Of a DNA stretch of 58,696 nucleotides, positions 45,484 through 53,900 are shown in pieces. Location of the stretch: positions 1-58,696 of the forward strand of contig JAFZHC010000036.1 of assembly GCA_017555025.1 (NCBI GenBank), written 5' to 3'. Within the stretch, counting starts at the first letter, position 1. Every line of letters begins with the position of its first letter. The position numbers and the translations under genes were made by a program. The notes below the pieces were generated by a model that ran no database searches, had not been told where the DNA came from, and was given only the letters and a program-made list of their open reading frames with translations. The DNA is from Akkermansia sp. Its GTDB lineage: Bacteria > Verrucomicrobiota > Verrucomicrobiia > Verrucomicrobiales > Akkermansiaceae.

Positions 45484-46494
45484 ATGTACTGCCGCGTTGC
45501 CACTATCGCAGCTCTCTTGGCTCTGCCACTTGCGGCAGAGCCTGTTGAAGTTGGTAAATTTAGTGCCAAAATAGTACCCGAGCGCATCACCGTGCTCACG
45601 TTGCCCGAGCGTGGCACCGTCACCGATTTGGTCGATGCCTCCGGTCGAATTGAGGCCGGCACTATTGTAGCCATTCTCAACAAACAACGCACCGCAGAAG
45701 AGCGGGAAGACATGGAGCTGCAAATTGCTCGCGAGCGCATCAACAAACGCGACGAAGTACAAAAGCTGCGTACCCAGCGCCGTAAGGTTAAGTTCTACAA
45801 CTCTCTTACGGAAGACGAGCGTCGCTTCAACACCGATTTTACGGCCGACGACACCCCCACCTCGACCTCCCTGCAGGACATAGATGAGCGCATACACCTG
45901 CTGGAGCGCGAGCTGCAAACCATGGAGCGTCGCAAGCGCAACGAGTTCGACCAGAAACACGACCCGCTCACCCTGCGCATGCCCTTTACCGGGCGCCTGC
46001 AGTACAACATCACCCTGCCCGAAGACATCACCAAACCCTTCGAGCACTCCGAGAATATTCGCAGCTTTGCCACCGCCTGCGATGACTCCGCCTTCTACAT
46101 CACCATCAGCATCAGCGACAGCAATCTCTCGCTGCTGAAGGAAAGCAACTTCAGCACCACCGTCAGCATACCCGGCGGGCATAAGCTGCGCGGCACTTAT
46201 TCCCACCGCCGCGTAGAGCGAGCCAATAATGGCAGCGACATGCTGGTATACTTCTTCCGACTGCCGGCAGAAGACCACGAAACAGCCTACAACATGCTGG
46301 GCAGCAATACCACCGCCATCCTCTCCTACGATAGCGACGCAGCCGTGCTTCGCGTGCGCAAAATGGAGTTGCTTACCCACCCCGGAGCCGCCGACAGCGA
46401 GAGCTGGGAAGAACTCATTGCCATTACTCACCCCGGCTACAGCATTATGCTTATCGGCCAGCGTGAACTCATTCTGACAAAGACCGCCCAATGA
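45484..46494 (+). CDS. Putative periplasmic adaptor (HlyD/MacA-like)
   Basis: A 336-residue protein with a signal peptide (MYCRVATIAALLALPLAAE). It has a short lipoyl-like segment (VPERITVLTLPERGTVTDLV...EAGTIVAIL), then a coiled-coil region at about residues 60-155 rich in Glu, Arg and Lys, and the returning half-motif MPFTGRLQYNITLPE. This is the hairpin topology of membrane-fusion proteins. Its stop overlaps the ATG of an ABC ATPase (ATGA), and a permease follows, so it probably links that exporter to the outer membrane. Sequence identity to known MacA is not obvious by eye. Confidence 0.65.
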   Translation: MYCRVATIAALLALPLAAEPVEVGKFSAKIVPERITVLTLPERGTVTDLVDASGRIEAGTIVAILNKQRTAEEREDMELQIARERINKRDEVQKLRTQRRKVKFYNSLTEDERRFNTDFTADDTPTSTSLQDIDERIHLLERELQTMERRKRNEFDQKHDPLTLRMPFTGRLQYNITLPEDITKPFEHSENIRSFATACDDSAFYITISISDSNLSLLKESNFSTTVSIPGGHKLRGTYSHRRVERANNGSDMLVYFFRLPAEDHETAYNMLGSNTTAILSYDSDAAVLRVRKMELLTHPGAADSESWEELIAITHPGYSIMLIGQRELILTKTAQ

Positions 46495-47141
46495 CCCAAC
46501 CACCGGCCATGGAACTCATTTGCGAGCAAGTTACCTTCGGCTATACCCACAAGGATGCCGTCATCAAAAACTTTTCGCATACTTTCCGCACCGGTATTAC
46601 GGTACTGAAGGGCTACTCCGGCTCCGGCAAAACCACTCTGCTCAAACTGTTGGCCGGTTATCTCAAAGTCACCGGCGGCCGCATTGTCACCCCCACCGGT
46701 CGCAAAGTCACCAGCCGCCGCTACCACCGTCAGGACGTCGCCTACATGTTCCAGGGCATTAACCTGCTGCCCCTCATGAGCGTGGAGCGCAACCTGCGAT
46801 TAGCGGCCGAAATGGCCGTCCTTCCCGGCAAACAATGGAAACCACGAGCAGAAGCCCTGCTCACCGATTTGGGATTGCAGGAGCTACGCCACCGCCGGGC
46901 CGACAAGCTCTCCGGCGGTCAGGCTCAGCGAGCAGCCCTCGCCCGCACCCTCATGAAGGATGCCCCCACCGTACTGCTCGACGAACCCACTTCGGGTCTG
47001 GACGACACCAACACCAACATCATTAAAAAACTCGTGCTCAAGGATGCTGCAAGCCGCATCTGCATCATCAGCACGCACGACAGCAGATTACTCGAACTGG
47101 CAGATGAAATCATTGATTTTGACAATCCTGTATCTCATTAA
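46491..47141 (+). CDS. ABC transporter ATP-binding protein (MacB/LolD type)
   Basis: A 216-residue ATPase. Walker A is GYSGSGKTTLLKLL, the Q-loop is in AYMFQGINLLPLMSVERNL, the signature is LSGGQAQRAALART, Walker B is TVLLDEPTSGLD, and the H-loop is in ISTHDS. The LLPLMSVERN pattern after the Q-loop is typical of MacB/LolD/FtsE-type ATPases that work with a large-loop permease. It overlaps the adaptor gene by 4 bp, and the permease starts inside its 3' end. Confidence 0.9.
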   Translation: MTQPPAMELICEQVTFGYTHKDAVIKNFSHTFRTGITVLKGYSGSGKTTLLKLLAGYLKVTGGRIVTPTGRKVTSRRYHRQDVAYMFQGINLLPLMSVERNLRLAAEMAVLPGKQWKPRAEALLTDLGLQELRHRRADKLSGGQAQRAALARTLMKDAPTVLLDEPTSGLDDTNTNIIKKLVLKDAASRICIISTHDSRLLELADEIIDFDNPVSH

Positions 47142-48243
47142 GGATACAGTGCACCGCTGGTTCACGCGCCTGTCCAGCCCTCTGGCTCGCGTGCTGGTAG
47201 TCTACTTCCTGAGCCTGAGTGCCCTGAGCGCCCTCGGCAGCTACGCCATATCCACCAAGCTTGTCAAAGATAAAATTACCCGCCAGGGCGGTGACCTCGT
47301 CATCGCCACCATGAGCGAAACCCCCGAACAGCCCTCCGCCTTCCCCACCGAAAAAGAGATTGCAGACGCTCTGCAGGCGGATTCCTACGCACTCACGCTG
47401 ATAGGTGGAGCCACTACCCCAGAACGTCACCACCTCTCCATATATACCTACGACTTCAACCGCACCGCACAGTTAGCCCCCCTGCTCAGTAGCAAAGGCA
47501 TACCCACCATCCTCACCACACCTGACAGCGAGTTACCCCCGGGCCCCATCCGTGTAACCATCAGCAACATGCAGACGGATGCCCACGTGCGACGCATGCC
47601 TGCAGAGCACCCCCTCATGCGCATTATCGGCCACGCCGGCATGATTATACCACCCGATAACCTCCCGGAGGAGCTACGCCCCACCTTCAACACCCAGCAC
47701 ACCATCATTCGCGTGCGCGAGCTCAACAGCTCGGCAGACCTCCTCCGCATCGAGCACTTCCTCAAGAATTTCATGCGCCTCGAGGGGCGCCGCGGCAACG
47801 TCATTTCCCTCTCCCGCCTACTCAGCGAGATGGACCTCGTGCTCAGCAAGCAAACCCAGTGCCGCATAGCCTTCTGCGTTGGCATCAGCGCTATTGTGGG
47901 CATTCTGCTCACCGCCCTGGCCGGCATGGAATATCGCCAGAACGAGTACATCTACACCCTCATGAAGAGCTTCGGCATTCGCCCGAGTCTGCTGGTACTC
48001 ACCTTTATCGCCGAGAATATCGTCATTGTAGGCGCCTCCTTTGTGGGAGCTCTGGCCACCTTCATGTACTTCCAGCGCATCATCGTCACGCAGATTCTCA
48101 AGCTGGGCAACCATACTCTTACCTTGCAGGAAATCATGCCCGAAATCCAGCTAATCTGCTACACCCTCATGGGCTGCATTCTGCTCTCCTCCATCCCCAT
48201 TTCTGTAGCAGCCAATCGCGACATCGGTCGCGTACTGAAATAA
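47104..48243 (+). CDS. ABC transporter permease (MacB/FtsX-like)
   Basis: A 379-residue permease starting at the ATG at 47104, inside the ATPase gene (38 bp overlap). One membrane helix at about residues 28-45 is followed by a periplasmic domain of about 210 residues. Three more helices lie near the C-terminus (IAFCVGISAIVGILLTALAG, VLTFIAENIVIVGASFVGAL and ICYTLMGCILLSSIPISVA). This one-plus-three topology is that of MacB, LolC/E and FtsX. With the adaptor and ATPase it forms a complete three-part exporter of unknown substrate. Confidence 0.8.
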   Translation: MKSLILTILYLIKDTVHRWFTRLSSPLARVLVVYFLSLSALSALGSYAISTKLVKDKITRQGGDLVIATMSETPEQPSAFPTEKEIADALQADSYALTLIGGATTPERHHLSIYTYDFNRTAQLAPLLSSKGIPTILTTPDSELPPGPIRVTISNMQTDAHVRRMPAEHPLMRIIGHAGMIIPPDNLPEELRPTFNTQHTIIRVRELNSSADLLRIEHFLKNFMRLEGRRGNVISLSRLLSEMDLVLSKQTQCRIAFCVGISAIVGILLTALAGMEYRQNEYIYTLMKSFGIRPSLLVLTFIAENIVIVGASFVGALATFMYFQRIIVTQILKLGNHTLTLQEIMPEIQLICYTLMGCILLSSIPISVAANRDIGRVLK

Positions 48244-48279
48244 TCTCTGCCAGCATGTCAAAACAGGCACATTTTGTGC

Positions 48280-48307
48280 TTGCAATCACAAATGTTTGTG
48301 CTATAAC
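48280..48307 (+). promoter_or_regulatory. Promoter for the DUF6941 gene
   Basis: TTGCAA (48280-48285), 16 bp, TATAAC (48302-48307). The leader of about 67 nt contains a GTCACC/GGTGAC pairing with enclosed GAG/CTC segments that could fold. Confidence 0.45.
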
Positions 48308-48380
48308 TCTGAGAGTTGTCACCGAGCCTCTCTCATGTCGAGGTGACCTAAAGTTCTAAACTATAATCATTAGCACAAAT

Positions 48381-48794
48381 ATGGATATTCAAGTTGCTGT
48401 CCTTTGCGACTACGCCGCCGACTATCAGGGCAAGCTCTGCGTGCAGGGTGCCTTCGATACACTCTTCGCCCGTCAGTTCCCCGTAATTCACCCCGCTTGC
48501 GCCCTTGCCCTGCGCCTCTGCTTCGAGGCTGAGGACTGCGGCGATCACAAGCTCGGCATCTCCATCACAGACGAAGACGGCGTAGCTCTCGACAAGGAGC
48601 GCATGCCCATCGTTGGCGACCTTAAGGTAGCTCTTCCCGAGGGCGTATCCTTCTTCACCCGTAACCTCATCATGAACTTCCAGGGCCTCAAGTTCGAGAA
48701 GGACGGCGTATACTCCGTAGACGTCACCCTCGATGGCGAGCTCGTTTCCCGCACCCCCATTCGTCTGGTGCAGGTTGACGGTCAGCAGGCCTGA
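48381..48794 (+). CDS. DUF6941 family protein
   Basis: A 137-residue soluble protein that starts MDIQVAVLCDYAADYQGKLC, continues with VQGAFDTLFARQFPV, and is beta-rich throughout with a C-terminal block VYSVDVTLDGELV. The opening fits the uncharacterised DUF6941 family, whose members look like small beta-sandwich proteins. No catalytic residues stand out. It is transcribed alone between its own promoter and a strong terminator. The function is unknown. Confidence 0.65.
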   Translation: MDIQVAVLCDYAADYQGKLCVQGAFDTLFARQFPVIHPACALALRLCFEAEDCGDHKLGISITDEDGVALDKERMPIVGDLKVALPEGVSFFTRNLIMNFQGLKFEKDGVYSVDVTLDGELVSRTPIRLVQVDGQQA

Positions 48795-48816
48795 TAGGTT
48801 TCAACCCACTTTACAT

Positions 48817-48848
48817 AAGAGCCGACTGTCTGGCAGTCGGCTCTTTTT
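48817..48848 (+). terminator. Intrinsic terminator after the DUF6941 gene
   Basis: A 12 bp perfect stem (AAGAGCCGACTG with CAGTCGGCTCTT), a 5 nt loop and a T-run. Confidence 0.85.
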
Positions 48849-48879
48849 AAAAAAAATTACAAAAAAATTAAAATTCAGC

Positions 48880-48908
48880 TTGACAAACGGGGTAAATAGG
48901 CGTATACT
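48880..48908 (+). promoter_or_regulatory. Promoter of the tRNA-Gln gene
   Basis: TTGACA (48880-48885), 17 bp, TATACT (48903-48908). The predicted start near 48915 gives a 14 nt 5' leader before the mature tRNA. Confidence 0.8.
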
Positions 48909-48928
48909 GCCGCCGTTCCAAGCAACAT

Positions 48929-49000
48929 AGGGCTATGGTGTAATTGGCAACACATCGGTTTCTGGCACCGCTATTCGGGGTTCGAGTCCCTGTAGCCCTA
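48929..49000 (+). tRNA. tRNA-Gln (anticodon CTG)
   Basis: A 72 nt cloverleaf. The acceptor stem is AGGGCTA with TAGCCCT and discriminator A. The D-arm is GTGT/ACAC. The anticodon arm is TCGGT-TTCTGGC-ACCGC, which places CTG at 34-36 after T33. The T-arm is CGGGG-TTCGAGT-CCCTG. The outermost anticodon-stem pair (27-43) is a T-C mismatch. The 3' CCA is not encoded (CTA follows), so the CCA-adding enzyme at 51143-52486 is needed. Confidence 0.92.
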
Positions 49001-49002
49001 CT

Positions 49003-49035
49003 AAAGCTCCGAGGTTAATCCTCGGAGCTTTTTTT
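49003..49035 (+). terminator. Intrinsic terminator after tRNA-Gln
   Basis: A 12 bp perfect stem (AAAGCTCCGAGG with CCTCGGAGCTTT), a TTAAT loop and a run of T, 2 bp after the mature tRNA end. Confidence 0.9.
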
Positions 49036-49077
49036 GCACAAAAATCAGACTACCCTGCAATATATGGCACATAATAC

Positions 49078-49105
49078 TTGCAAATCGTACGCGATATGGT
49101 AGAAT
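49078..49105 (+). promoter_or_regulatory. Promoter of murA
   Basis: TTGCAA (49078-49083), 16 bp, TAGAAT (49100-49105). An upstream in-frame ATG overlaps the -10 box, so the murA start must be the later ATG at 49140. Confidence 0.5.
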
Positions 49106-49139
49106 GGACGCAACGCAAAACACCTCACAACATACAGCC

Positions 49140-50438
49140 ATGGACAAACTCATCGTCGAAGGTGGTCACAGACTCAGTGGTTCCGTCAATATCAGCGGCT
49201 CCAAAAACGCCTCCCTGCCCATTCTTGCGGCAGCCTTGCTCACAGATGAGCCCGTACGCATCTCCCGTGTGCCCGACGTGTCGGACACAAACTACATGTT
49301 ACAGATACTCAGCCAGCTGGGCGCCTCCGTTGAGCGTTCCAGCGGCACAGTACGCATAGAATCCCCCGATGGCATCAGCTCCAGCGCCTCCTACGAACAG
49401 GTACGCAAGATGCGAGCCTCCATCTGCCTGCTCGGGCCGATGATGGCACGCATGAAGCGCTGCACCCTGCCCCTGCCCGGCGGCTGCGTGATTGGCGATC
49501 GCCCCGTAGACCTTCACCTGCGTGCTATTCAGGCTCTCGGAGCCCGCGTGCGCGTGAAGGGCGGCAACATGGTAATTGAAGCCCCCAACGGCCTTGTGGG
49601 TACAACTGTTGACATGCGTGGCGACAGCGGCCCCACCGTACTGGGTACCGACAACCTCATGATGGCAGCCGTACTCGCCAAGGGCAAAACCGTTATTGAG
49701 TCCGCCGCCCGCGAGCCCGAAGTTATCGATTTGGCCAACTTCCTCAATAAAATGGGCGCCCGCATCGAAGGCGCCGGTTCACGCACCATCACCATTCACG
49801 GTGTAGAGCGCCTGCACGGCTGCGAGCATACCGTCATTCCCGACCGCATCGAGGCGGGTACCTTCATGGTAGCCGGCACCATGAGCGTGAGCGATGGCAT
49901 CACCCTCAACCGCGTATGCCGCGAGCACATGAAATCCATCTCCGACCTGCTGGTGGAATGTGGTCATGTGGTTGAATATAATGAGGATGGCACCAGCGTA
50001 TTCGTCAAACCCGGTGCCAATCCCCGCAGCGGTAAGATTCTCACCAATCCCTACCCCGGGTATCCTACAGACATGCAGGCTCAGATGACCGCCCTCTTTG
50101 CCATCACTCCCGGCATCAGCGTGGTTAAGGACACCATCTTCCCTCAGCGTTTCATGCACTGCTCTGAGCTTAAGCGCATGGGAGCCAACATCAAAGTTGA
50201 CAACGGCACCGCCATTATCACCGGCGTGGAGGGGCTCTCCGGCGCACCGGTCATGGCCAGCGATCTTCGCGCCAGCGCCGCTCTGGTATTGGCAGCACTT
50301 GCGGCTGAAGGGACAACGGAAATCCACCGCCTGTACCACATTGACCGCGGTTACGAAATGCTCGACGATAAACTCGAACTGCTGGGAGCCAAAGTCAAGC
50401 GCGTACCCGATTTGGAGGACAGCCTGTCCGACGCTTAA
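49140..50438 (+). CDS. murA: UDP-N-acetylglucosamine 1-carboxyvinyltransferase
   Basis: A 432-residue enzyme with the canonical start [24 protein letters not shown] (Lys-Asn active-site pair). The catalytic loop RPVDLHL follows GGCVIGD; the loop position usually held by Cys (PGGC) is Cys here too, so fosfomycin sensitivity is expected. Later blocks are [10 protein letters not shown] and the C-terminal [17 protein letters not shown]. It transfers enolpyruvate from PEP to UDP-GlcNAc, the first committed step of peptidoglycan synthesis. Confidence 0.96.
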   Translation: MDKLIVEGGHRLSGSVNISGSKNASLPILAAALLTDEPVRISRVPDVSDTNYMLQILSQLGASVERSSGTVRIESPDGISSSASYEQVRKMRASICLLGPMMARMKRCTLPLPGGCVIGDRPVDLHLRAIQALGARVRVKGGNMVIEAPNGLVGTTVDMRGDSGPTVLGTDNLMMAAVLAKGKTVIESAAREPEVIDLANFLNKMGARIEGAGSRTITIHGVERLHGCEHTVIPDRIEAGTFMVAGTMSVSDGITLNRVCREHMKSISDLLVECGHVVEYNEDGTSVFVKPGANPRSGKILTNPYPGYPTDMQAQMTALFAITPGISVVKDTIFPQRFMHCSELKRMGANIKVDNGTAIITGVEGLSGAPVMASDLRASAALVLAALAAEGTTEIHRLYHIDRGYEMLDDKLELLGAKVKRVPDLEDSLSDA

Positions 50439-50465
50439 ACGCAGAGCATCAACCATTGACAATTC

Positions 50466-51077
50466 ATGCGCAGAGTGCCCTGCAGCCGCGTGCTTAAGGG
50501 CTCACTCTGCGCCCTTTTGTTCACCACCCTCACCGCAGCTCTCAGCCTGTGGGTGTGGGTAGAGAGTTCCCCCGCACCGGGAGAGCGAGCCATGAGAGCC
50601 CGCGGCTGCGCCTTATGCCATGGCGACGAATGGTCACGCCAACTCACCCCGACACTTCGTCAATGGAAAAGCGGCACAGCCATCACGCCTATTCTGCGCG
50701 ATAAACTCAACAAAGCTCACCCTTACCTGAGCTACGGCGCCGAAGAAGAGCTGGCAGCCCTGCTGAGCTCACAGCAACTCCCCCTGCTTGCAGCAATGCG
50801 CCGGGAAGAAAACGGTGCCCGCCTGTACCGCACTAAATGTGCAGCCTGCCACGGCGCAAATGGCGAAGGACAGCCCGGCAACTATCCACCGCTGCGAGGG
50901 TCGGAATGGCTGACAGCCACGCCTTCACGCCTCCCTGAAATTCTGACCAACGGCCTGCAAGGCCCCATCAGCGTGCGCGGCGAGGCATGGAATGGCATTA
51001 TGCTGCCTCCCGGCCTTAATGGCGAGAAGGAAGTCAACGAAGTCATACAATATATCCGTACTATATTTTCACAATAA
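50466..51077 (+). CDS. Dihaem c-type cytochrome, membrane-anchored
   Basis: A 203-residue protein with an N-terminal membrane helix (LCALLFTTLTAALSLWVWV) that may be an uncleaved anchor. Two CxxCH haem sites lie in the periplasmic part: CALCH in the first domain and CAACH in the second. The second is followed by GANGEGQPGNYPPLRGSEWL and the likely axial Met in GIMLPPG, a class I cytochrome c pattern. The first domain is atypical. It is 27 bp after murA and probably read through from it. It is an electron carrier of unknown partner, and no oxidase genes are near. Confidence 0.85.
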   Translation: MRRVPCSRVLKGSLCALLFTTLTAALSLWVWVESSPAPGERAMRARGCALCHGDEWSRQLTPTLRQWKSGTAITPILRDKLNKAHPYLSYGAEEELAALLSSQQLPLLAAMRREENGARLYRTKCAACHGANGEGQPGNYPPLRGSEWLTATPSRLPEILTNGLQGPISVRGEAWNGIMLPPGLNGEKEVNEVIQYIRTIFSQ

Positions 51078-51142
51078 CAACTCGCTTATTTTATCATAAT
51101 CGATATCATAAGACATCCGATTTAAGATAACATCATCATCAC

Positions 51143-52486
51143 ATGAATACGACCGGTATCCACATACCCGAATATGCACTTAAGGTAGTGCAACGCCTCG
51201 AACAATTAGGTTATGAGGCCTACGTCGTGGGCGGATGCGTGCGTGACAGCCTGCTGGGCATCACCCCGAAAGACTGGGACGTCTGCACCAACGCCACCCC
51301 ACGGGAAGTGCTGGCTGCCTTTCGCCGCCAACCCGTCATAAAAACCGGGCTGCAGCATGGCACGGTTACGGTCATGTCCGACCATGAACCGGTAGAAGTG
51401 ACCACCTTCCGCATCGACGGCGAATATACCGACAACCGCCACCCGGACCGGGTAGTCTTCGTCAGCCGTGTAGAAGAAGACCTGGCACGACGCGATTTCA
51501 CCATCAATGCCATGGCATATAACCCAACCCGCGGCCTGGTGGATGCCTTTGGTGGGCAGGAAGACCTCGCCGCCGGTCTCATACGCTGCGTGGGCGAACC
51601 GGATGACCGCTTTAACGAAGACGGTCTGCGCATCATGCGAGCGCTGCGCTTCGCCGCTCGATTTGACTTCGGCATTGAAAATGAAACCGCCTTCTCCATA
51701 CGCCGCAACCGCCACCTGCTGGCCAATGTGAGTGTAGAGCGCATTTACAAAGAGCTCAAGGGAATTCTGGTCGGCAAGGGAGCCCTCAGCATGTTACTGG
51801 CATTCCCTGATGTCATGGCCATTATTATTCCCGAGCTGGCGCCCACCTTCGGCTTCAGCCAAAATACCCCCTACCACCGTTACGATGTGTGGACTCATAC
51901 CGCCTATGCCGTACAGGCTGCCCCGGCAAATGAAACTCTGCGACTGGCCATGCTGCTGCACGACATCGGCAAACCCTCCACCTATACCGAGGGCGAGGAC
52001 GGCATCGGCCACTTCCACGGCCACCCCGAAGTCAGCGCAGAGATGGCTCGCACCATTCTTACCCGCCTGAAAAGCGACAACGCAACCCTCAACCGAGTCG
52101 TTACACTGGTACGTGAGCACGACCACGTCTTCCCTACCACACGCGCCGGCATGCGCCGCTACATCGGCAAACTGGGAGAAGATGTTATTGAACAGCTCTT
52201 CTATATTAAGCGAGCCGACCACGCGGCTCAGTCAGATTATGAGCAGGAGCACAAATCCGCCACGCTGCGACAGGCTACCCTGCTGATTGACGAACTCATG
52301 GAAGAAGAACATGCCTTCACCATTAAAGATCTTCACATCAACGGCCGCACCCTCATGGCCATGGGAGTACCGGCCGGGCCTGAGCTGGGGCGCATCCTCA
52401 AAACCCTGCTCGATGAAGTACAGGAAGACCGCCTGGCCAATGCAGAAGCCGAACTGACCGCCCGCGCCCGCGAGCTCATGCCGTAA
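51143..52486 (+). CDS. cca: CCA-adding tRNA nucleotidyltransferase with HD domain
   Basis: A 447-residue class II nucleotidyltransferase: YVVGGCVRDSLLG, metal ligands in TPKDWDVCTNATP, LARRDFTINAMAYNP, and the neck GEPDDRFNEDGLRIMRALRFAARF. A C-terminal HD phosphohydrolase domain follows (LAMLLHDIGKP, HFHGHPEVSAEMA). It adds or repairs the 3' CCA of tRNAs, essential here because the tRNA-Gln gene in this window does not encode CCA. A poly(A) polymerase role is possible by family but less likely. It has no obvious operon partner. Confidence 0.92.
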   Translation: MNTTGIHIPEYALKVVQRLEQLGYEAYVVGGCVRDSLLGITPKDWDVCTNATPREVLAAFRRQPVIKTGLQHGTVTVMSDHEPVEVTTFRIDGEYTDNRHPDRVVFVSRVEEDLARRDFTINAMAYNPTRGLVDAFGGQEDLAAGLIRCVGEPDDRFNEDGLRIMRALRFAARFDFGIENETAFSIRRNRHLLANVSVERIYKELKGILVGKGALSMLLAFPDVMAIIIPELAPTFGFSQNTPYHRYDVWTHTAYAVQAAPANETLRLAMLLHDIGKPSTYTEGEDGIGHFHGHPEVSAEMARTILTRLKSDNATLNRVVTLVREHDHVFPTTRAGMRRYIGKLGEDVIEQLFYIKRADHAAQSDYEQEHKSATLRQATLLIDELMEEEHAFTIKDLHINGRTLMAMGVPAGPELGRILKTLLDEVQEDRLANAEAELTARARELMP

Positions 52487-52553
52487 CATTAACGGCGCGG
52501 CGGGTACCGACATCCCGCTGCCATGCTGTCAATTCAGGCAAACTGCAATTTGC

Positions 52554-52582
52554 TTGACATCGCCTGTATGAAAGAGTAGTCT
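52554..52582 (+). promoter_or_regulatory. Promoter of ndk
   Basis: TTGACA (52554-52559), 17 bp, TAGTCT (52577-52582). The leader of about 16 nt has no Shine-Dalgarno sequence. Confidence 0.6.
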
Positions 52583-52604
52583 AACCTCACAAACATATCA
52601 TATT

Positions 52605-53054
52605 ATGAACCGCGACGAAAAAACACTTATTCTCTTTAAGCCGGACTGCGTACGTAAGAACCTCTCCGGTATCATCCTGCAGCGCCTTCTGGGCGAGGGT
52701 TTCCGCCTGCGTGGTCTGAAGATGATGCAGCTCAATGATGCCATTCTGCGTGAGCATTACGCCCACATCATCGACCTCGTCATTGACGACAAGCCCCTCT
52801 TCCCCACGCTCTCTGCTTTCATGCAGACCAGCCCCGTTATTGCTCTTGTTCTCAGCGGCCCCGGCGTTATCACCCGCGTGCGCACCATTCTTGGCCCGAC
52901 CAACTCCATGAAGGCCGACAAGGGTACCATCCGCGGTGATTTCGGCACCAACAGCATGCTTAATATCTGCCACGCTTCCGACTCCCCCGAGAGCGCCGAG
53001 GCTGAGATTAAGCGCTTCTTCGCCCCCGAAGAGCTCTTCGACAACGTAGACTAA
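52605..53054 (+). CDS. ndk: Nucleoside diphosphate kinase
   Basis: A 149-residue kinase that moves phosphate from ATP to other NDPs through a phospho-histidine. His123 lies in NICHASDSPESA, the family active-site pattern, and Lys12 in LFKPD contacts the phosphates. RGDFG and GPTNSMKADKGTIR complete the fold. It is slightly longer than the usual 140-145 residues because of an acidic C-terminal tail (FDNVD). It is likely monocistronic. Confidence 0.95.
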   Translation: MNRDEKTLILFKPDCVRKNLSGIILQRLLGEGFRLRGLKMMQLNDAILREHYAHIIDLVIDDKPLFPTLSAFMQTSPVIALVLSGPGVITRVRTILGPTNSMKADKGTIRGDFGTNSMLNICHASDSPESAEAEIKRFFAPEELFDNVD

Positions 53055-53157
53055 TCGCCCACACAGCGTTTTACTAACCGGAATTGTCTGGCTCTCGCCC
53101 CCGAACGGAGGCTCCGGGTCAGACAATTTCAGTACAGAGAACCGTATTTTTTCAACC

Positions 53158-53820
53158 ATGTTACACGAATTATTGCACGAGTTAATCATCATCTGGATGA
53201 ATTGGGTGATTGATTGGGGCTACTGGGGAGTGGTGCTGCTGATGGCAATGGAAAGTTCTATTCTGCCCGTGCCGAGCGAGGTTGTAGTGCCTCCCGCAGC
53301 CATTCTGGCAGCTATGCCCAATGCAGAAATGAGTTACTGGGGAGTGGTAGTGGCCGGCACAGTCGGCTCCTACATCGGCTCGGTCATTATGTATGTCTGT
53401 GCTCTCTGGGTCGGCCGCCCCTTTATTTACCGCTATGGCAAGTACTTCTTCATGCCGCAGCATAAGGTAGAAACGGCTGAGGCCTTCATGCGCAAGTACT
53501 CCACAGCAGGCATTTTCTTCTCTCGCTTCCTGCCCGTTATCCGGCACCTCATCTCCATCCCGGCCGGCATGGCCAAGGTACATTTCGGCATGTTCAGCCT
53601 CACCACCATTACCGGTTCAGCCATCTGGTGCTGGGTACTGGCCTGGTTTGGCGACAAAGTCGGCCGTGAGCACCCGGGCATTCTCGATTCTCCTGAGGCT
53701 CTTATCGACGCGGTGAAGGCAGAGTCTCACCTCATCGTAGCAGGTGTGGTTCTCATTGCAGCGCTGTATGCACTCATGAAATACCTCACCCGCGAGAAGA
53801 AGGCCGACGGCACCAAGTAA
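53158..53820 (+). CDS. DedA family membrane protein
   Basis: A 220-residue inner-membrane protein with four to five hydrophobic segments. The SNARE-associated/DedA core shows in PVPSEVVVPPAAILA, the re-entrant GTVGSYIGSVIMYVCALWVG, and FFSRFLPVIRHLISIPAGMAKVHFGMF, which carries the conserved Arg and Pro residues. DedA proteins are linked to membrane homeostasis and, in recent work on the family, to recycling of undecaprenyl phosphate or flipping of lipids. It is followed by a strong bidirectional terminator. Confidence 0.92.
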   Translation: MLHELLHELIIIWMNWVIDWGYWGVVLLMAMESSILPVPSEVVVPPAAILAAMPNAEMSYWGVVVAGTVGSYIGSVIMYVCALWVGRPFIYRYGKYFFMPQHKVETAEAFMRKYSTAGIFFSRFLPVIRHLISIPAGMAKVHFGMFSLTTITGSAIWCWVLAWFGDKVGREHPGILDSPEALIDAVKAESHLIVAGVVLIAALYALMKYLTREKKADGTK

Positions 53821-53841
53821 ATCCCCTTTATCCTTAACAGC

Positions 53842-53883
53842 AGAAGGAGCGATGACCGCACAGTCATCGCTCCTTCTTATTTT
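53842..53883. terminator. Bidirectional terminator
   Basis: A 15 bp perfect stem (AGAAGGAGCGATGAC with GTCATCGCTCCTTCT) and a 6 nt loop between the convergent DedA and Cys-rich genes, followed by T-rich DNA. Confidence 0.85.
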
Positions 53884-53900
53884 CAGAACGGATGATTACT

